The notes under the pieces were generated by a model. It was not told the origin of the DNA. It made no database searches and was given only the letters and a program-made list of their open reading frames with translations. Both the position numbers and the translations under genes were made by a program. Shown one piece after another: positions 9,589 through 18,749 of a stretch of 64,000 nt of DNA (its first letter is position 1; each line of letters starts with the position of its first letter). The stretch is from NCBI GenBank assembly GCA_030345135.1, contig CP128386.1, positions 1,200,621-1,264,620 of the forward strand. The letters are read 5' to 3'. The DNA is from Chitinophagaceae bacterium DXS (GTDB lineage: Bacteria; Bacteroidota; Bacteroidia; Chitinophagales; Chitinophagaceae).

Positions 9589-9616
9589 TAGCTGACCGCT
9601 GATAGCTTACAGCTAC
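9589..9616. repeat. TAGCTGA-family heptad array
   Basis: Four 7-mers are seen: TAGCTGA, CCGCTGA, TAGCTTA, CAGCTAC. The array ends 13 bp before the start of the HsdR-N gene. Confidence 0.65.
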
Positions 9617-9629
9617 CTACTTTTGTCGC

Positions 9630-10070
9630 ATGTTGCAAATACTGTATCCGGATCATCCGTATAAAATAAAACAAGAGGATAATAAAGAATGGATATTTGA
9701 CGAAGTGCGCAAAAAATGGCTTCGTTTAACGCCGGAAGAGTGGGTAAGGCAAAATTTTGTTCAGTACCTGATACAGCAAAAAATGTATCCCGCGTCTCTT
9801 ATAGGGATAGAGAAAGAACTATTGTTGAACGATATTAAAAAGCGTTGCGATATTCTTGTCTTCAAGAACGGACTGCCCTTTATGCTGGTAGAATGCAAAG
9901 AGATGAATGTGCCGCTCTCAGATAATGTGTTGCAGCAGATACTGGCGTATAACGTAGCCATGCCAGTGAAATATTTATGTGTTACCAATGGAACATATTG
10001 TTACTTGTGGTTGTTAGATAACGGGACTGTGACTATGCTGACCTCATTTCCGGGATGGAATGAGCTGTAA
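9630..10070 (+). CDS. stand-alone type I restriction HsdR-N-like nuclease-fold protein
   Basis: 146 residues matching the HsdR N-terminal (HSDR_N_2) domain of type I restriction enzymes, a PD-(D/E)XK fold. The catalytic pattern is visible: the Asp of KRCDILVF (about 73) and the Glu-x-Lys of LVECKE (about 89-91). In full HsdR the domain is followed by helicase motors; here the protein stops after the fold (end PGWNEL), with no hsdM or hsdS nearby. Such solo copies occur in Bacteroidota but their role is not established. It could act in DNA cleavage, repair or defence. The fold is confident, the role is not. Confidence 0.8.
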   Translation: MLQILYPDHPYKIKQEDNKEWIFDEVRKKWLRLTPEEWVRQNFVQYLIQQKMYPASLIGIEKELLLNDIKKRCDILVFKNGLPFMLVECKEMNVPLSDNVLQQILAYNVAMPVKYLCVTNGTYCYLWLLDNGTVTMLTSFPGWNEL

Positions 10071-10188
10071 ATACTGTATCCCGGTCGTCAATTGAATTTT
10101 TTGTAAATCACTTCCATTTTTGAGAAAAACTTTACAATTTCATGGTCCAATTGTTACTACATTTAGACGATTATTAAAATACATCAAT

Positions 10189-11310
10189 ATGAAAAAATAC
10201 ATGCTTCTTTGTTTCCTGCTCGCAGCTTCGTTTGTGCAGGCCCAAAATCCTATTTTTTATCTCCTCATAGGGACGTACACAAAAAATCAGAAGGATGGTA
10301 TTTATGTATATCGATTTAATCCCAACAAAACAGAGGCTACGTTTGTAAGTAAAACTTCAGGTGTAGAAAATCCATCTTATCTCGCTATCTCAAAAGACCA
10401 GAAATTCGTTTATGCTGTAAATGAAAATGGCGATGATAAAGGCGCCGTAAGCTCTTTTGCGCTCGACAAAAAGAAAGGTGAGCTTACTTTTTTGAATAAA
10501 CAATCCAGCGGTGGGGATGCTCCTTGCTATGTGACTGTTGATTCAACCGGTAAAAATGTGATCGCGGCAAATTATAGCGGGGGTAATTTTTCTGTTTTTA
10601 AAACGAACGCAGACGGCTCTTTGCAGCCATCAACCCAGGTGATAGCTCATGAAGGATATGGTGTGAATGTGAAAAGACAGGAGCAACCGCACGTTCATAG
10701 CGTGGTTCTTTCACCGGACCAAAAATTTTTATTTGTAGCAGATCTGGGTAACGACAGGTTATATCGTTATTCATTTGATGCAAGTGATGCCAAAGAGCCG
10801 GTTAAGCCGCTTGATCCCGCTTATTATGAGTTGCCCGACAATTCCGGTCCGAGACACCTGGCGTTTCATCCCAATGGAAAATTCGCTTATTTAATGACAG
10901 AATTAAGCGGTAAAGTGGTGGTTTACCAGTATGACAATGGTAACCTAACCGAAATTCAAACCGTAAATTCCGACAATAGTGGGAGTAAAGATGATAAAGG
11001 CGGCGCCGATGTCCACGTTACGCCGAACGGAAAATTTGCGTATTCGTCCAATCGTGTTACGGCAAATGATATTACTGTTTACCGGGTAGGTAGTGATGGA
11101 AAACTAACTGAAGCCGAGCATAAGAAAACCGGTATGCATCCGCGTAATTTTATGATCGATCCTACAGGGAGATTCCTCCTGGTTGCAAATAAGGACAGCA
11201 ACAATATCCAGATCTTTGTGATCAATAAAAATTACGGTCTGCTGGAAGATACCGGTGTTACGATTAATGTAGATCAACCGGTTTGTCTTAAGATGGTTCC
11301 GGTTAATTGA
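10189..11310 (+). CDS. secreted lactonase-family beta-propeller (6-phosphogluconolactonase-like)
   Basis: 373 residues from MKKYMLLCFL; this ATG at 10189 is preferred over an upstream in-frame TTG because it puts a signal peptide (ending SFVQAQ) at the N-terminus. The rest is a seven-bladed propeller of the lactonase family (Pgl-like), with repeated blade motifs such as NPSYLAIS, GDAPCYV, QPHVHSVVLSPD, GPRHLAFHPNGKFAY, ADVHVTPNGKFAY and HPRNFMIDPTGRF. The cytoplasmic homologue hydrolyses 6-phosphogluconolactone; because this one is exported its substrate is probably another sugar lactone. A terminator follows at 11341. Confidence 0.88.
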   Translation: MKKYMLLCFLLAASFVQAQNPIFYLLIGTYTKNQKDGIYVYRFNPNKTEATFVSKTSGVENPSYLAISKDQKFVYAVNENGDDKGAVSSFALDKKKGELTFLNKQSSGGDAPCYVTVDSTGKNVIAANYSGGNFSVFKTNADGSLQPSTQVIAHEGYGVNVKRQEQPHVHSVVLSPDQKFLFVADLGNDRLYRYSFDASDAKEPVKPLDPAYYELPDNSGPRHLAFHPNGKFAYLMTELSGKVVVYQYDNGNLTEIQTVNSDNSGSKDDKGGADVHVTPNGKFAYSSNRVTANDITVYRVGSDGKLTEAEHKKTGMHPRNFMIDPTGRFLLVANKDSNNIQIFVINKNYGLLEDTGVTINVDQPVCLKMVPVN

Positions 11311-11340
11311 TTGATACTGAATTAAAATATATATAATGTA

Positions 11341-11378
11341 AAAGCATATTTATCCGCGGAGCTGGTTAAATATGCTTT
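11341..11378 (+). terminator. intrinsic terminator after lactonase gene
   Basis: A 12-bp stem AAAGCATATTTA/TAAATATGCTTT (11341-11352 with 11367-11378) is followed by TTTGCTTTC. It lies 31 bp after the lactonase stop. Confidence 0.8.
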
Positions 11379-11466
11379 TTGCTTTCTTTTGCGTTATAGT
11401 GCAGAGAACGCTTTTTATTCATTACATGGCAACATTTGGCCATTTTTTGGGGTCTTAGTAAGCAAT

Positions 11467-13479
11467 ATGTCAAGATTTTTGGTGCTCATATGTCTGTTTG
11501 CCGTAGCAGTATCATCGCTACGGGCGCAACAAGTCTGTTCGGCACTTGGTCAAAATTCATCCAGCGCTTTTCCGGTTTGCGGTACCGCTGTTTTTAAACA
11601 GACCTCTGTGCCAATTTGCGGAGGCAAACCCGTTCCCGGCCCATGTATATTTGATCATCTTACAGATAAAAACCCATTTTGGTATAGATTCACTTGTTTT
11701 AAGGGTGGAACATTGGGGTTTCTTATAACGCCAAATACATTGAGTGAAGATTATGACTGGCAACTATTTGATATAACAGGGCATGATCCTGTTGATGTTT
11801 TTCTTGTCCGCTCCCTGTTTGTATCATGCAACTGGAGTGGAGAACCGGGGTTGACGGGCGCTTCTTCAAACGGCACACAAAATGATGTTTGCGCCGGTTT
11901 CGGGAAGCCTAAATTTAGTTCAATGCCCAATCTGATTGAAGGACATCAATACTTGCTGCTTATCAGTCATTTTAGTGATAGTCAAAGCGGATATAGTCTT
12001 TCTTTTGGGGGAGGGACTGCAAGTATAATCGATCCGCTTGATCCGGCATTGTCTGAAGCTACTGCCTATTGTGGCGGATTAACCATACGAATTAAAGTAA
12101 ACAAAAAAATGCGTTGCACATCTTTGGCCGCAGACGGAAGCGATTTTTCTGTTTCTACGGCAGCAGGCAAGATTGTAAGCGCAACCGGTGTTAGTTGTAC
12201 TACCGGCTTTGATATGGATTTAATTGACCTCAAATTAAGCAACCCGCTACCTCCGGGAGATTATACTATTAATATGAAAAGGGGCGCGGATAATAATACT
12301 TTGCTCGACTATTGCGATAGGGAAATTCCAGAGGGAAGTAGCCTTAAAGTTACTGTCTATCCGTTGGAGCCTACGCCAATGGACAGTGTAAAGCCGGTTG
12401 TTTGTGCGCCTGATCAGTTAGAACTTGTATTCAGAAGTCCGATGCTATGTAGTAGTATAGCCAAAGATGGAAGTGATTTTGTTGTCTCCGGTCCGTCGGC
12501 AGTAACTATAAAAAGCGCTGCGGGCGTTTGTGACGATCAGGGGAGCACTACAAGCATTAAGCTTCAGTTATCCGAAGCAATAAAGGTCGGAGGACTTTAT
12601 ACGATTAAACTGCAGCATGGAACTGATGGAAATTCCATTTTTGACGTCTGCTCTAAAGAAACGCCCGTTGGATCATCCATCGATCTAAAAGTTGCAGATG
12701 TTGTTAATGCAAGTTATACGATGAATGTAAGTTATGGTTGCAAGCAGGATACTGTGTACTTAATTAACGATGGCAGTGGCGGTGTAAATAAATGGAACTG
12801 GTTTATTGATAGTACATCTTTTAGTCAGCAGCAATCACCGGTAATGTTCTTTTCTGATTTTGGTGATCATTCTATTACCCTTGCAGTTTCTAACGGAGTT
12901 TGTAGTGATACTGTCTCCGGAATGTTGCAACTAAACAATAAACTAAAAGCAGTTTTTGAAGCACCGACAGATGTTTGTCCGGGTGATCTGGTTACGATAA
13001 AAAACAACAGCATCGGCAATATAACTTCCTTTACCTGGGACTTTGATAACGGAACAAGAAGCACGCAAAGCAGCCCGCAGCCGCAATCTTTTGCACCTCC
13101 TCAAAGAGGGTTGGAAAAATGGTATACCTTAAGCCTGGTAGTACAGAACCAATACAATTGTTTTGATACGGCAACACAGAAAATCCGCGCACTCGCAAGT
13201 TGTTTTGTTGCTGTGCCTACTGCATTTACACCCAACAATGACGGATTAAATGACTTTCTATACCCATTGAATGGTTACAAAACAACCGACCTGGAATTCA
13301 AAGTATACAATCGTTTGGGGCAGTTGGTATTTGAAACAAGAAACTGGACCAACAAGTGGGATGGAACCTACAAAGGCAATCCACAACCGACAGGCACTTA
13401 TGTATGGATGTTGACCTATACAGATGTAGAAACCAAACAGAAGTATAGTTATAAGGGGACTTCGCTGCTGATGAGGTGA
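11467..13479 (+). CDS. T9SS type B-sorted surface protein with gliding-motility C-terminal domain
   Basis: 670 residues from MSRFLVLICLF (11467), chosen because it gives a clean signal peptide ending SSLRAQ; an in-frame TTG 78 bp upstream would bury it. The middle has two similar Ig-like segments, each with a GSDF motif (near 220 and 340) and a following GNSI or NNTL motif, and then a PKD-like domain (FTWDFDNGTRS near 525-535). The C-terminus carries the gliding-motility type B sorting domain (PTAFTPNNDGLND, YNRLGQLVFET, WDGTYKGNPQPTGTYVW). This directs export by the type IX secretion system and anchoring on the cell surface. It is probably an adhesin or structural surface protein; the ligand is unknown. 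Confidence 0.9.
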   Translation: MSRFLVLICLFAVAVSSLRAQQVCSALGQNSSSAFPVCGTAVFKQTSVPICGGKPVPGPCIFDHLTDKNPFWYRFTCFKGGTLGFLITPNTLSEDYDWQLFDITGHDPVDVFLVRSLFVSCNWSGEPGLTGASSNGTQNDVCAGFGKPKFSSMPNLIEGHQYLLLISHFSDSQSGYSLSFGGGTASIIDPLDPALSEATAYCGGLTIRIKVNKKMRCTSLAADGSDFSVSTAAGKIVSATGVSCTTGFDMDLIDLKLSNPLPPGDYTINMKRGADNNTLLDYCDREIPEGSSLKVTVYPLEPTPMDSVKPVVCAPDQLELVFRSPMLCSSIAKDGSDFVVSGPSAVTIKSAAGVCDDQGSTTSIKLQLSEAIKVGGLYTIKLQHGTDGNSIFDVCSKETPVGSSIDLKVADVVNASYTMNVSYGCKQDTVYLINDGSGGVNKWNWFIDSTSFSQQQSPVMFFSDFGDHSITLAVSNGVCSDTVSGMLQLNNKLKAVFEAPTDVCPGDLVTIKNNSIGNITSFTWDFDNGTRSTQSSPQPQSFAPPQRGLEKWYTLSLVVQNQYNCFDTATQKIRALASCFVAVPTAFTPNNDGLNDFLYPLNGYKTTDLEFKVYNRLGQLVFETRNWTNKWDGTYKGNPQPTGTYVWMLTYTDVETKQKYSYKGTSLLMR

Positions 13480-13483
13480 GGGA

Positions 13484-13511
13484 AGCTTAAAGCCTAAAGC
13501 TTAAAGCTTAG
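13484..13511. repeat. AGCTTAA-family heptad array after T9SS gene
   Basis: Four 7-mers AGCTTAA, AGCCTAA, AGCTTAA, AGCTTAG start 5 bp after the stop codon. Together with the following GAACC.GGGTGAT it is copied at 13608-13652. Confidence 0.75.
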
Positions 13512-13607
13512 AACCTGGGTGATGACTTGAATGTTGTTTTTTCTTCTTTTTTAGTAATTAATACTGATTGAAGGGCATTTGAGGCGTCTCTGTGGCAAAT
13601 AGAAGAA

Positions 13608-13635
13608 GGCTTAAAGCCTAAAGCTCAAAGCTTAG
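13608..13635. repeat. AGCTTAA-family heptad array, second copy
   Basis: GGCTTAA, AGCCTAA, AGCTCAA, AGCTTAG, followed by AACCGGGGTGATAACT, repeats the block at 13484-13527 with a few substitutions. Confidence 0.75.
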
Positions 13636-13737
13636 AACCGGGGTGATAACTGCGATTAAATATCTTCTCTTTTTTGATAACTAAAGTCTGCTGAACGCAT
13701 CTGGTTTTGCAAATATAAATTTGCTGTATTTTATAAA

Positions 13738-13768
13738 ACAAAAAACTGCGGAACAATCATTCCGCAGT
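13738..13768 (-). terminator. intrinsic terminator of thrABC
   Basis: A 9-bp stem ACTGCGGAA/TTCCGCAGT (13745-13753 with 13760-13768) is followed on the minus strand by TTTTTTG. It lies 60 bp past the thrC stop and closes the operon. Confidence 0.9.
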
Positions 13769-13790
13769 CTGTATATATCATCAGGCGACA

Positions 13791-13832
13791 AGTTTTAAGT
13801 TTTAAGCTTTGAGCTTTAGGCTTTAAGCTTAA
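13791..13832. repeat. AGCTTTA-family heptad array ending on thrC stop
   Basis: Six perfect-register 7-mers: AGTTTTA, AGTTTTA, AGCTTTG, AGCTTTA, GGCTTTA, AGCTTAA. The last includes the thrC stop codon (13829-13831). Confidence 0.85.
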
Positions 13833-15121
13833 CGCATCATCCACTCTTTCAATGCATCAAATCCTGCTTTCATTTCAATACTTTGTTTTGATTTGCCCTG
13901 CAGGTATTGCACACTTTCAGGAAATTCAATTTTTGTATTGGTTGACTGCTCCACTACTTCAGGGAACTTTACAGGATGCGCAGTCTCAAGGAAAAATCCT
14001 TTTTGATCGCTGTGTTCAGAGAGATATTCGTTCAAAGCATAATAGCCCACTGCGCCATGCGGGTCCAAAGTATAATGATGCTCGTTGTATACTTTTTTTA
14101 TTGTGGCAGCAGTTGTCGCATCATCAATGCTGGTACTGCTGAATATCTTTTTCAGATCAGAGACTTCCTGTCCGAATAATTCCATTATACGCACAAAGTT
14201 GCTTGGATTACCCACATCCATTGCATTAGAAATGGTTGCGATAGCAGCCTTTGGCTTATATTCTCCGGTTTGTAAAAAGTTGGGAACAACATCATTTACG
14301 TTGCAGGCAGCTATAAAATGCTCTACAGGTAATCCGGATTTATAAGCGATCACGCCGGCGCAGATGTTTCCAAAATTACCGCTGGGTACGCATATAACGG
14401 GTGCGCCACTATGCTGCCACTGCTGATATGCAAAGAAGTAATACAATTGCTGTGGCAGCCAGCGCGCCACATTGATGGAGTTTGCAGATGTTAAAGAATA
14501 CTTTTCGTTAAGATCAGTATCAGCAAAAGCCTGCTTTACCATTGCCTGACAGTCATCAAATGTACCTTCAACTTCAAGAGCAGTGATGTTTTGTCCGAGT
14601 GTGGTAAGCTGAAGTTCCTGGATTGGACTTACTTTTCCCTGAGGATAAAGTATAACTACATCAACGCCCTCAACCCCTAAAAAGCCATTAGCCACAGCTC
14701 CGCCGGTATCACCGGATGTTGCCACCAGTACTGTTGTGTGTTGATTGCTGTTTCGATTAAAATAACCCAGGCAGCGGCTCATAAAACGTGCACCTACATC
14801 TTTGAATGCAAGTGTTGGTCCGTGGAAAAGTTCCAATGAAGAAATGCGTTCTGTAACAGGAACCAATGGAAACTCAAAATTGATCGTCTCGCTTACAATT
14901 TTTTGCAAAACTTCATCCGGAATGCTTCCTGCAACATAAGGCTTCATTACGGTAAAGCCAATCTCATCTTTTGAGTAAGACTTTATGTTGGCAACAAAAT
15001 CTTTTGGTAACGAAGGAATACTTTCAGGAAAGTATAAACCTTTATCGGGAGCCTGTCCTTTAACTGCAGCTTCAGCAAAGCTTACCGCGGGTGACTGTTT
15101 TTGTAGACTATAATAGTTCAT
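13829..15121 (-). CDS. thrC: threonine synthase
   Basis: PLP-dependent enzyme converting O-phospho-homoserine to threonine, the last step of the pathway. 430 residues from MNYYSLQK (15121); a longer in-frame start would only add sequence translated from a repeat array. Family marks are an N-terminal YYSLQ block, LFHGPTLAFKDVGAR, whose Lys binds PLP (near 110), and the phosphate-binding ATSGDTGGAV loop (near 140). The C-terminal GAVGYYAL and ETAHPVKFPE blocks are also typical. It is the third gene of thrA-thrB-thrC, 89 bp after thrB, and is followed by a strong terminator. Confidence 0.96.
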   Translation of the reverse strand: MNYYSLQKQSPAVSFAEAAVKGQAPDKGLYFPESIPSLPKDFVANIKSYSKDEIGFTVMKPYVAGSIPDEVLQKIVSETINFEFPLVPVTERISSLELFHGPTLAFKDVGARFMSRCLGYFNRNSNQHTTVLVATSGDTGGAVANGFLGVEGVDVVILYPQGKVSPIQELQLTTLGQNITALEVEGTFDDCQAMVKQAFADTDLNEKYSLTSANSINVARWLPQQLYYFFAYQQWQHSGAPVICVPSGNFGNICAGVIAYKSGLPVEHFIAACNVNDVVPNFLQTGEYKPKAAIATISNAMDVGNPSNFVRIMELFGQEVSDLKKIFSSTSIDDATTAATIKKVYNEHHYTLDPHGAVGYYALNEYLSEHSDQKGFFLETAHPVKFPEVVEQSTNTKIEFPESVQYLQGKSKQSIEMKAGFDALKEWMMR

Positions 15122-15142
15122 TGTTAGTTGGATGATGAAAAA

Positions 15143-15184
15143 AGTGAATGGTGAAAAGTGAATGGTCAATAGTGAATAGTCAAT
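15143..15184. repeat. AGTGAAT-family heptad array upstream of thrC
   Basis: Six 7-mers: AGTGAAT, GGTGAAA, AGTGAAT, GGTCAAT, AGTGAAT, AGTCAAT. It is the complement of the TTCACTA family at 52012-52095 and lies in the thrB-thrC gap. Confidence 0.8.
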
Positions 15185-15194
15185 GTTGTTCTTA

Positions 15195-15217
15195 ACGTAC
15201 AACGTATAACTTATAAC
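15195..15217. repeat. ACGTACA-family heptads over thrB stop
   Basis: ACGTACA, ACGTATA, ACTTATA and a partial unit. The thrB stop codon (15211-15213) lies inside the third unit. It is the same family as at 8389-8430. Confidence 0.7.
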
Positions 15218-16188
15218 TTCTCTACGCTCCTCACTCTCACACCTTCAGTATTAATGCTTGTTACATGTGTATGGAAATCGATACCGATGCGTGTGTAAAC
15301 CTGCTCCATTGCAAGAGATACTTGTTTCGCTGTTTCCGCATCTTTACTAAGCATAAAAATAGAAGGGCCGGAGCCGGAAATACCACCGCCCAATGCGCCT
15401 GCTTCTTTGCTCAGTTTCTTTACTTCGTCAAAACCAGGAATCAGGATACTGCGTACCGGTTCTATAATAACATCTTCAAGTGAACGGCCGATCAGATCAT
15501 AATCACCTTTAATAAAACCAGCTACGAGACCTGCAATATTGCCCCATTGTCTGATGGCATCACGCAGCAATACATTTTGCCTGAGGATTTGCCGTGCATC
15601 AGCCGTCCGCACTTCAATCTGCGGGTGCACAACTGTTACATGCAACGGCGGAGCCTCTATGCTCACAATATCAAGCGGGTGTATCGATCTGATGAGTGTA
15701 ACGCCGCCAAAAATGCAAGGTGCAATATTATCAGCGTGTTTCACACCGCTGGCAACTTTTTCACCAAACATCGCAAAGCGAACAAGGTCATCTTTTGAAA
15801 AGCGATTGTCGAGGAGGTGATTGGCAGCAACAACGGCACCAGCCGCGCTTGCTGCGCTGGAACCAATACCACTGCCTGGTTTAATGATCTTTTTGCTTAC
15901 TAACGTAAGACCCTTTACGTCCGGAGTTTCATCCAGCAACGCCAGTAAAGCAGCGCCGCTTACATTTTTTTCAGCTTCAGTCGGAAGGTCATAATCATCA
16001 TTGTTGATAATATGAACGCCCGGTTCATCGCTCAGGTAAACGGCAAGCTCGTCGCAAGGTTCATTCAATGCAAAGCCCAGTATATCAAACCCGCACACAA
16101 CATTCGCCACAGTTGCAGAGGGATAAGCAACAGCTCCCGCACCGGTTATATTCATCATGGTTGTTACTTGTTGGTTGTTTGGTAACAT
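15211..16188 (-). CDS. thrB: homoserine kinase
   Basis: GHMP-family kinase that phosphorylates homoserine to O-phospho-homoserine, the substrate of ThrC. 325 residues. The ATP-binding GHMP motif PGSGIGSSAASAAGA lies near 107-121 and the C-terminal motif GALGGGISGSGPSIF near 268-282. The start may be MLPNNQQ (16188) or MMNITGAGAV 10 codons later; the second agrees better with family N-termini (VAYPSATVANVVCGFD). It is the second gene of the thr operon. Both flanks carry heptad arrays, but the gene itself is intact. Confidence 0.95.
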   Translation of the reverse strand: MLPNNQQVTTMMNITGAGAVAYPSATVANVVCGFDILGFALNEPCDELAVYLSDEPGVHIINNDDYDLPTEAEKNVSGAALLALLDETPDVKGLTLVSKKIIKPGSGIGSSAASAAGAVVAANHLLDNRFSKDDLVRFAMFGEKVASGVKHADNIAPCIFGGVTLIRSIHPLDIVSIEAPPLHVTVVHPQIEVRTADARQILRQNVLLRDAIRQWGNIAGLVAGFIKGDYDLIGRSLEDVIIEPVRSILIPGFDEVKKLSKEAGALGGGISGSGPSIFMLSKDAETAKQVSLAMEQVYTRIGIDFHTHVTSINTEGVRVRSVEKL

Positions 16189-16191
16189 CGG

Positions 16192-16233
16192 TTAAAATTT
16201 AAATTCAAAAGTCAAAATTCAAAAGCCAAAATC
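16192..16233. repeat. CAAAATT-family heptad array in thrA-thrB gap
   Basis: Six 7-mers: TTAAAAT, TTAAATT, CAAAAGT, CAAAATT, CAAAAGC, CAAAATC. It starts 4 bp upstream of the longest thrB start. Confidence 0.75.
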
Positions 16234-16270
16234 AAGGCCGCCTAAAATGACGTGTGATCAAGTTATGTGT

Positions 16271-16305
16271 TTTTAACTTTTTAATTTTGACTTTTTACTT
16301 TCTAC
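16271..16305. repeat. TTTTGAC-family heptads ending on thrA stop
   Basis: Five 7-mers: TTTTAAC, TTTTTAA, TTTTGAC, TTTTTAC, TTTCTAC. The last contains the thrA stop codon (16302-16304). It is complementary in flavour to the array at 16192-16233. Confidence 0.75.
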
Positions 16306-18749
16306 GGTGCTGCAATTCTTAATATATCCGCAAACACACCGCTGGCAGTTACATCTGCTCCGGCACCTGCACCTTTAACCACCAAAGGCTGGTCAGTATA
16401 GCGCTGGGTATAGAATAATACTATATTATCCTTGCCATACAGGTGGTAAAAATCAGAGTGTGACGGTATATGTTGCAGGCCAACATTCGCCTTGCCATTT
16501 TCGAAAGATGCAACAAATTTCAGCTTGCAATTTTTAGCGGCTGCTTCTTCGTATAAAGCTTTGAAGTGTGCTTCCTGGTTGGCCATTTCTTTGTAAAAAT
16601 CATCTACACTTCCGTCAAAACAGCTGGCTGGCAAGAAGTAATTGTTGGTAATATCATCCATTTCAATTTGTTCCCCTGCTTCACGGGCAAGTATCATTAT
16701 TTTACGCATCACGTCAGTGCCGCCAAGATCAAGTCTTGGATCCGGTTCTGTATAGCCTTCATCCTGTGCCTGCTTAACAACTTCGGCAAACGGACGGCTT
16801 CCATCATAATTATTGAACACAAAGTTCAGTGTGCCCGATAATACCGCTTGTATTTTATTCACCTGGTCACCACTTCTTCTCAAATCGTTCAGCGTTCCTA
16901 TAACCGGTAATCCTGCTCCAACATTTGTTTCGAAACGGTATTCAGCGTTAAATTCTCTTGCCGTAGATTTTAATTGTGAATAATTGCTATACGGTGATGA
17001 CGCTGCAATTTTGTTACACGCAACAATCGAAATACTTTTTTCAAGCAGCCTGTTGTAAACCGCAGCTACATCAGCGTTTGCGGTAACATCAACAAATACT
17101 GAGTTACGTAGATTTTTATCTATAACAGTATCTACAAAGCGCTCCAACTCCATTGGTTGTGCATTTTTTAAAGCCTCTTTCCAACTGCGGAGATCAATCT
17201 CGTTACCATTATCGACAAACAGCATTTGTTTGCTGTTGGCAATACCGGTAACGCGCACTTGCAGGTTAAGATGTTCCAGTAAGAATTGTTTCTGCTGGTT
17301 GAGTTGTTCCATCAGCTTGCCACCAACATTGCCAACTCCAACTATAAATACGTTTAACTGTTTGTGGACAGATTCGAAGAATGCTTCGTGTAAAACGTTC
17401 ACACCTTTCTTCACATCAGCAACTGAAATCACTGCTGAAATGTTTCTTTCAGAAGATCCTTGTGCTATAGCTCTTATATTGATACCGTTTCTACCAAGGG
17501 CGCCAAACATTTTTCCGGCTATGCCCGGATGGCTTTTCATTTTATCTCCAACCAGTGCAATGATTGCATGGCCCTCTTCAACCTTTAATGGATCAACCTT
17601 CTTCTGATTCAATTCTGTTTCGAATGCAGCATCAACAACATTTTTTGCCTTGGCTGCATCTGCGGCATTGATCGCAACGCAGATAGAATGTTCAGAAGAG
17701 CTTTGCGTGATAAGGATCACATTGATCTTTTCATTAGCCAACGCTTCAAACAATCTTTTTGAAAAACCCGGAATACCTACCATGCCGCTACCTTCCAGGC
17801 TTAGTAATGTAACACTGTTTATGCTGGAAATGCCGGTAATGATTTCGCTGCCATCATGCTCGCCGGCGCTTTCAATCACAGTGCCGGCTTCATTTGGTGC
17901 AAAAGTGTTTTTAACCCAGGTAGGTATATTCTTTTGCATTACAGGTTGTATAGTAGGAGGGTAAATTACTTTGGCACCAAAATGCGAAAGTTCCATCGCT
18001 TCCTGGTATGAAGTGCGGTTGATGGTTTTGGCGTTGGCCACCCATCTTGGGTCAGCAGTCATCATACCTGTTACATCTGTCCATATTTCAAGAGCGGAAG
18101 CATCAAGGGCTGCTGCAAAGATGGCGGCAGTGTAATCAGAGCCACCTCTTCCTAACGTAGTAGTATTGCTGTTGGCGTCAGATGCTATAAATCCGGGAGC
18201 GAGAAATGCCTGTTTTCCGGAAGCAGCAACTGTGGAACTGATGATTTCATTTGTATCCTTAAAGTTAACTGCTGCAAAACCGAAGTTATTGTTGGTTTTG
18301 ATCAGTTTACGGCTGTCCAGCCATTCATGTTGAATATTGGCTGAAGACATGAATGCTGAAATGATCTTTGAAGAAAGCAGTTCACCAAAGCTGATGATAC
18401 GGTCTTTGGTGCGAAGTGACAGTTCTCTTATATAGAATACACTATTGCATATTTCGTCCAGCTCATTAAAGTGCTGTTTTACCATGCTAAGGCAACTGCT
18501 CTGATGTGTAACCGGCAGTAAAGCTCTGGCTGTGTCGAGATGCTTGGTTTCTAAGGCCTGAAGCACTTCTTTATAACTTTCGTCGCCCTTTTCTGCAAGG
18601 GTTCCCGCATTGATCAGTTGATCCGTAACGCCGCCCAATGCTGATACTACAACTACTTTTGGTTGTTGTTCATTTTTTACTATCTGAACAACTTTCTGTA
18701 TGTTTTCCGCATTGGCAACAGATGAGCCGCCGAATTTTAATACTTTCAT
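16302..18749 (-). CDS. thrA: bifunctional aspartokinase / homoserine dehydrogenase I
   Basis: Catalyses the first and third steps from aspartate to homoserine. 815 residues. The N-terminal aspartokinase starts MKVLKFGGSS, with the nucleotide-binding TLGRGGSDYTA block near 197-207. Two ACT domains follow in the middle (EGSGMVGIPG near 320, GDKMKSHPGIAGKMF near 402), the usual site of threonine feedback. The C-terminal homoserine dehydrogenase begins with a Rossmann motif VGVGNVGGKL (near 468) and contains GAGLPVIGTL and the GTLNFVFN block. It is the first gene of thrABC and is preceded by a candidate leader peptide at 18904-18987, suggesting attenuation by threonine and isoleucine. Confidence 0.97.
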   Translation of the reverse strand: MKVLKFGGSSVANAENIQKVVQIVKNEQQPKVVVVSALGGVTDQLINAGTLAEKGDESYKEVLQALETKHLDTARALLPVTHQSSCLSMVKQHFNELDEICNSVFYIRELSLRTKDRIISFGELLSSKIISAFMSSANIQHEWLDSRKLIKTNNNFGFAAVNFKDTNEIISSTVAASGKQAFLAPGFIASDANSNTTTLGRGGSDYTAAIFAAALDASALEIWTDVTGMMTADPRWVANAKTINRTSYQEAMELSHFGAKVIYPPTIQPVMQKNIPTWVKNTFAPNEAGTVIESAGEHDGSEIITGISSINSVTLLSLEGSGMVGIPGFSKRLFEALANEKINVILITQSSSEHSICVAINAADAAKAKNVVDAAFETELNQKKVDPLKVEEGHAIIALVGDKMKSHPGIAGKMFGALGRNGINIRAIAQGSSERNISAVISVADVKKGVNVLHEAFFESVHKQLNVFIVGVGNVGGKLMEQLNQQKQFLLEHLNLQVRVTGIANSKQMLFVDNGNEIDLRSWKEALKNAQPMELERFVDTVIDKNLRNSVFVDVTANADVAAVYNRLLEKSISIVACNKIAASSPYSNYSQLKSTAREFNAEYRFETNVGAGLPVIGTLNDLRRSGDQVNKIQAVLSGTLNFVFNNYDGSRPFAEVVKQAQDEGYTEPDPRLDLGGTDVMRKIMILAREAGEQIEMDDITNNYFLPASCFDGSVDDFYKEMANQEAHFKALYEEAAAKNCKLKFVASFENGKANVGLQHIPSHSDFYHLYGKDNIVLFYTQRYTDQPLVVKGAGAGADVTASGVFADILRIAAP

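Noticed and set aside
13479-13830. Insertion sequence remnant between the T9SS gene and thrC
   Set aside because: The direct repeats there are explained by heptad arrays; no inverted ends or transposase sequence.
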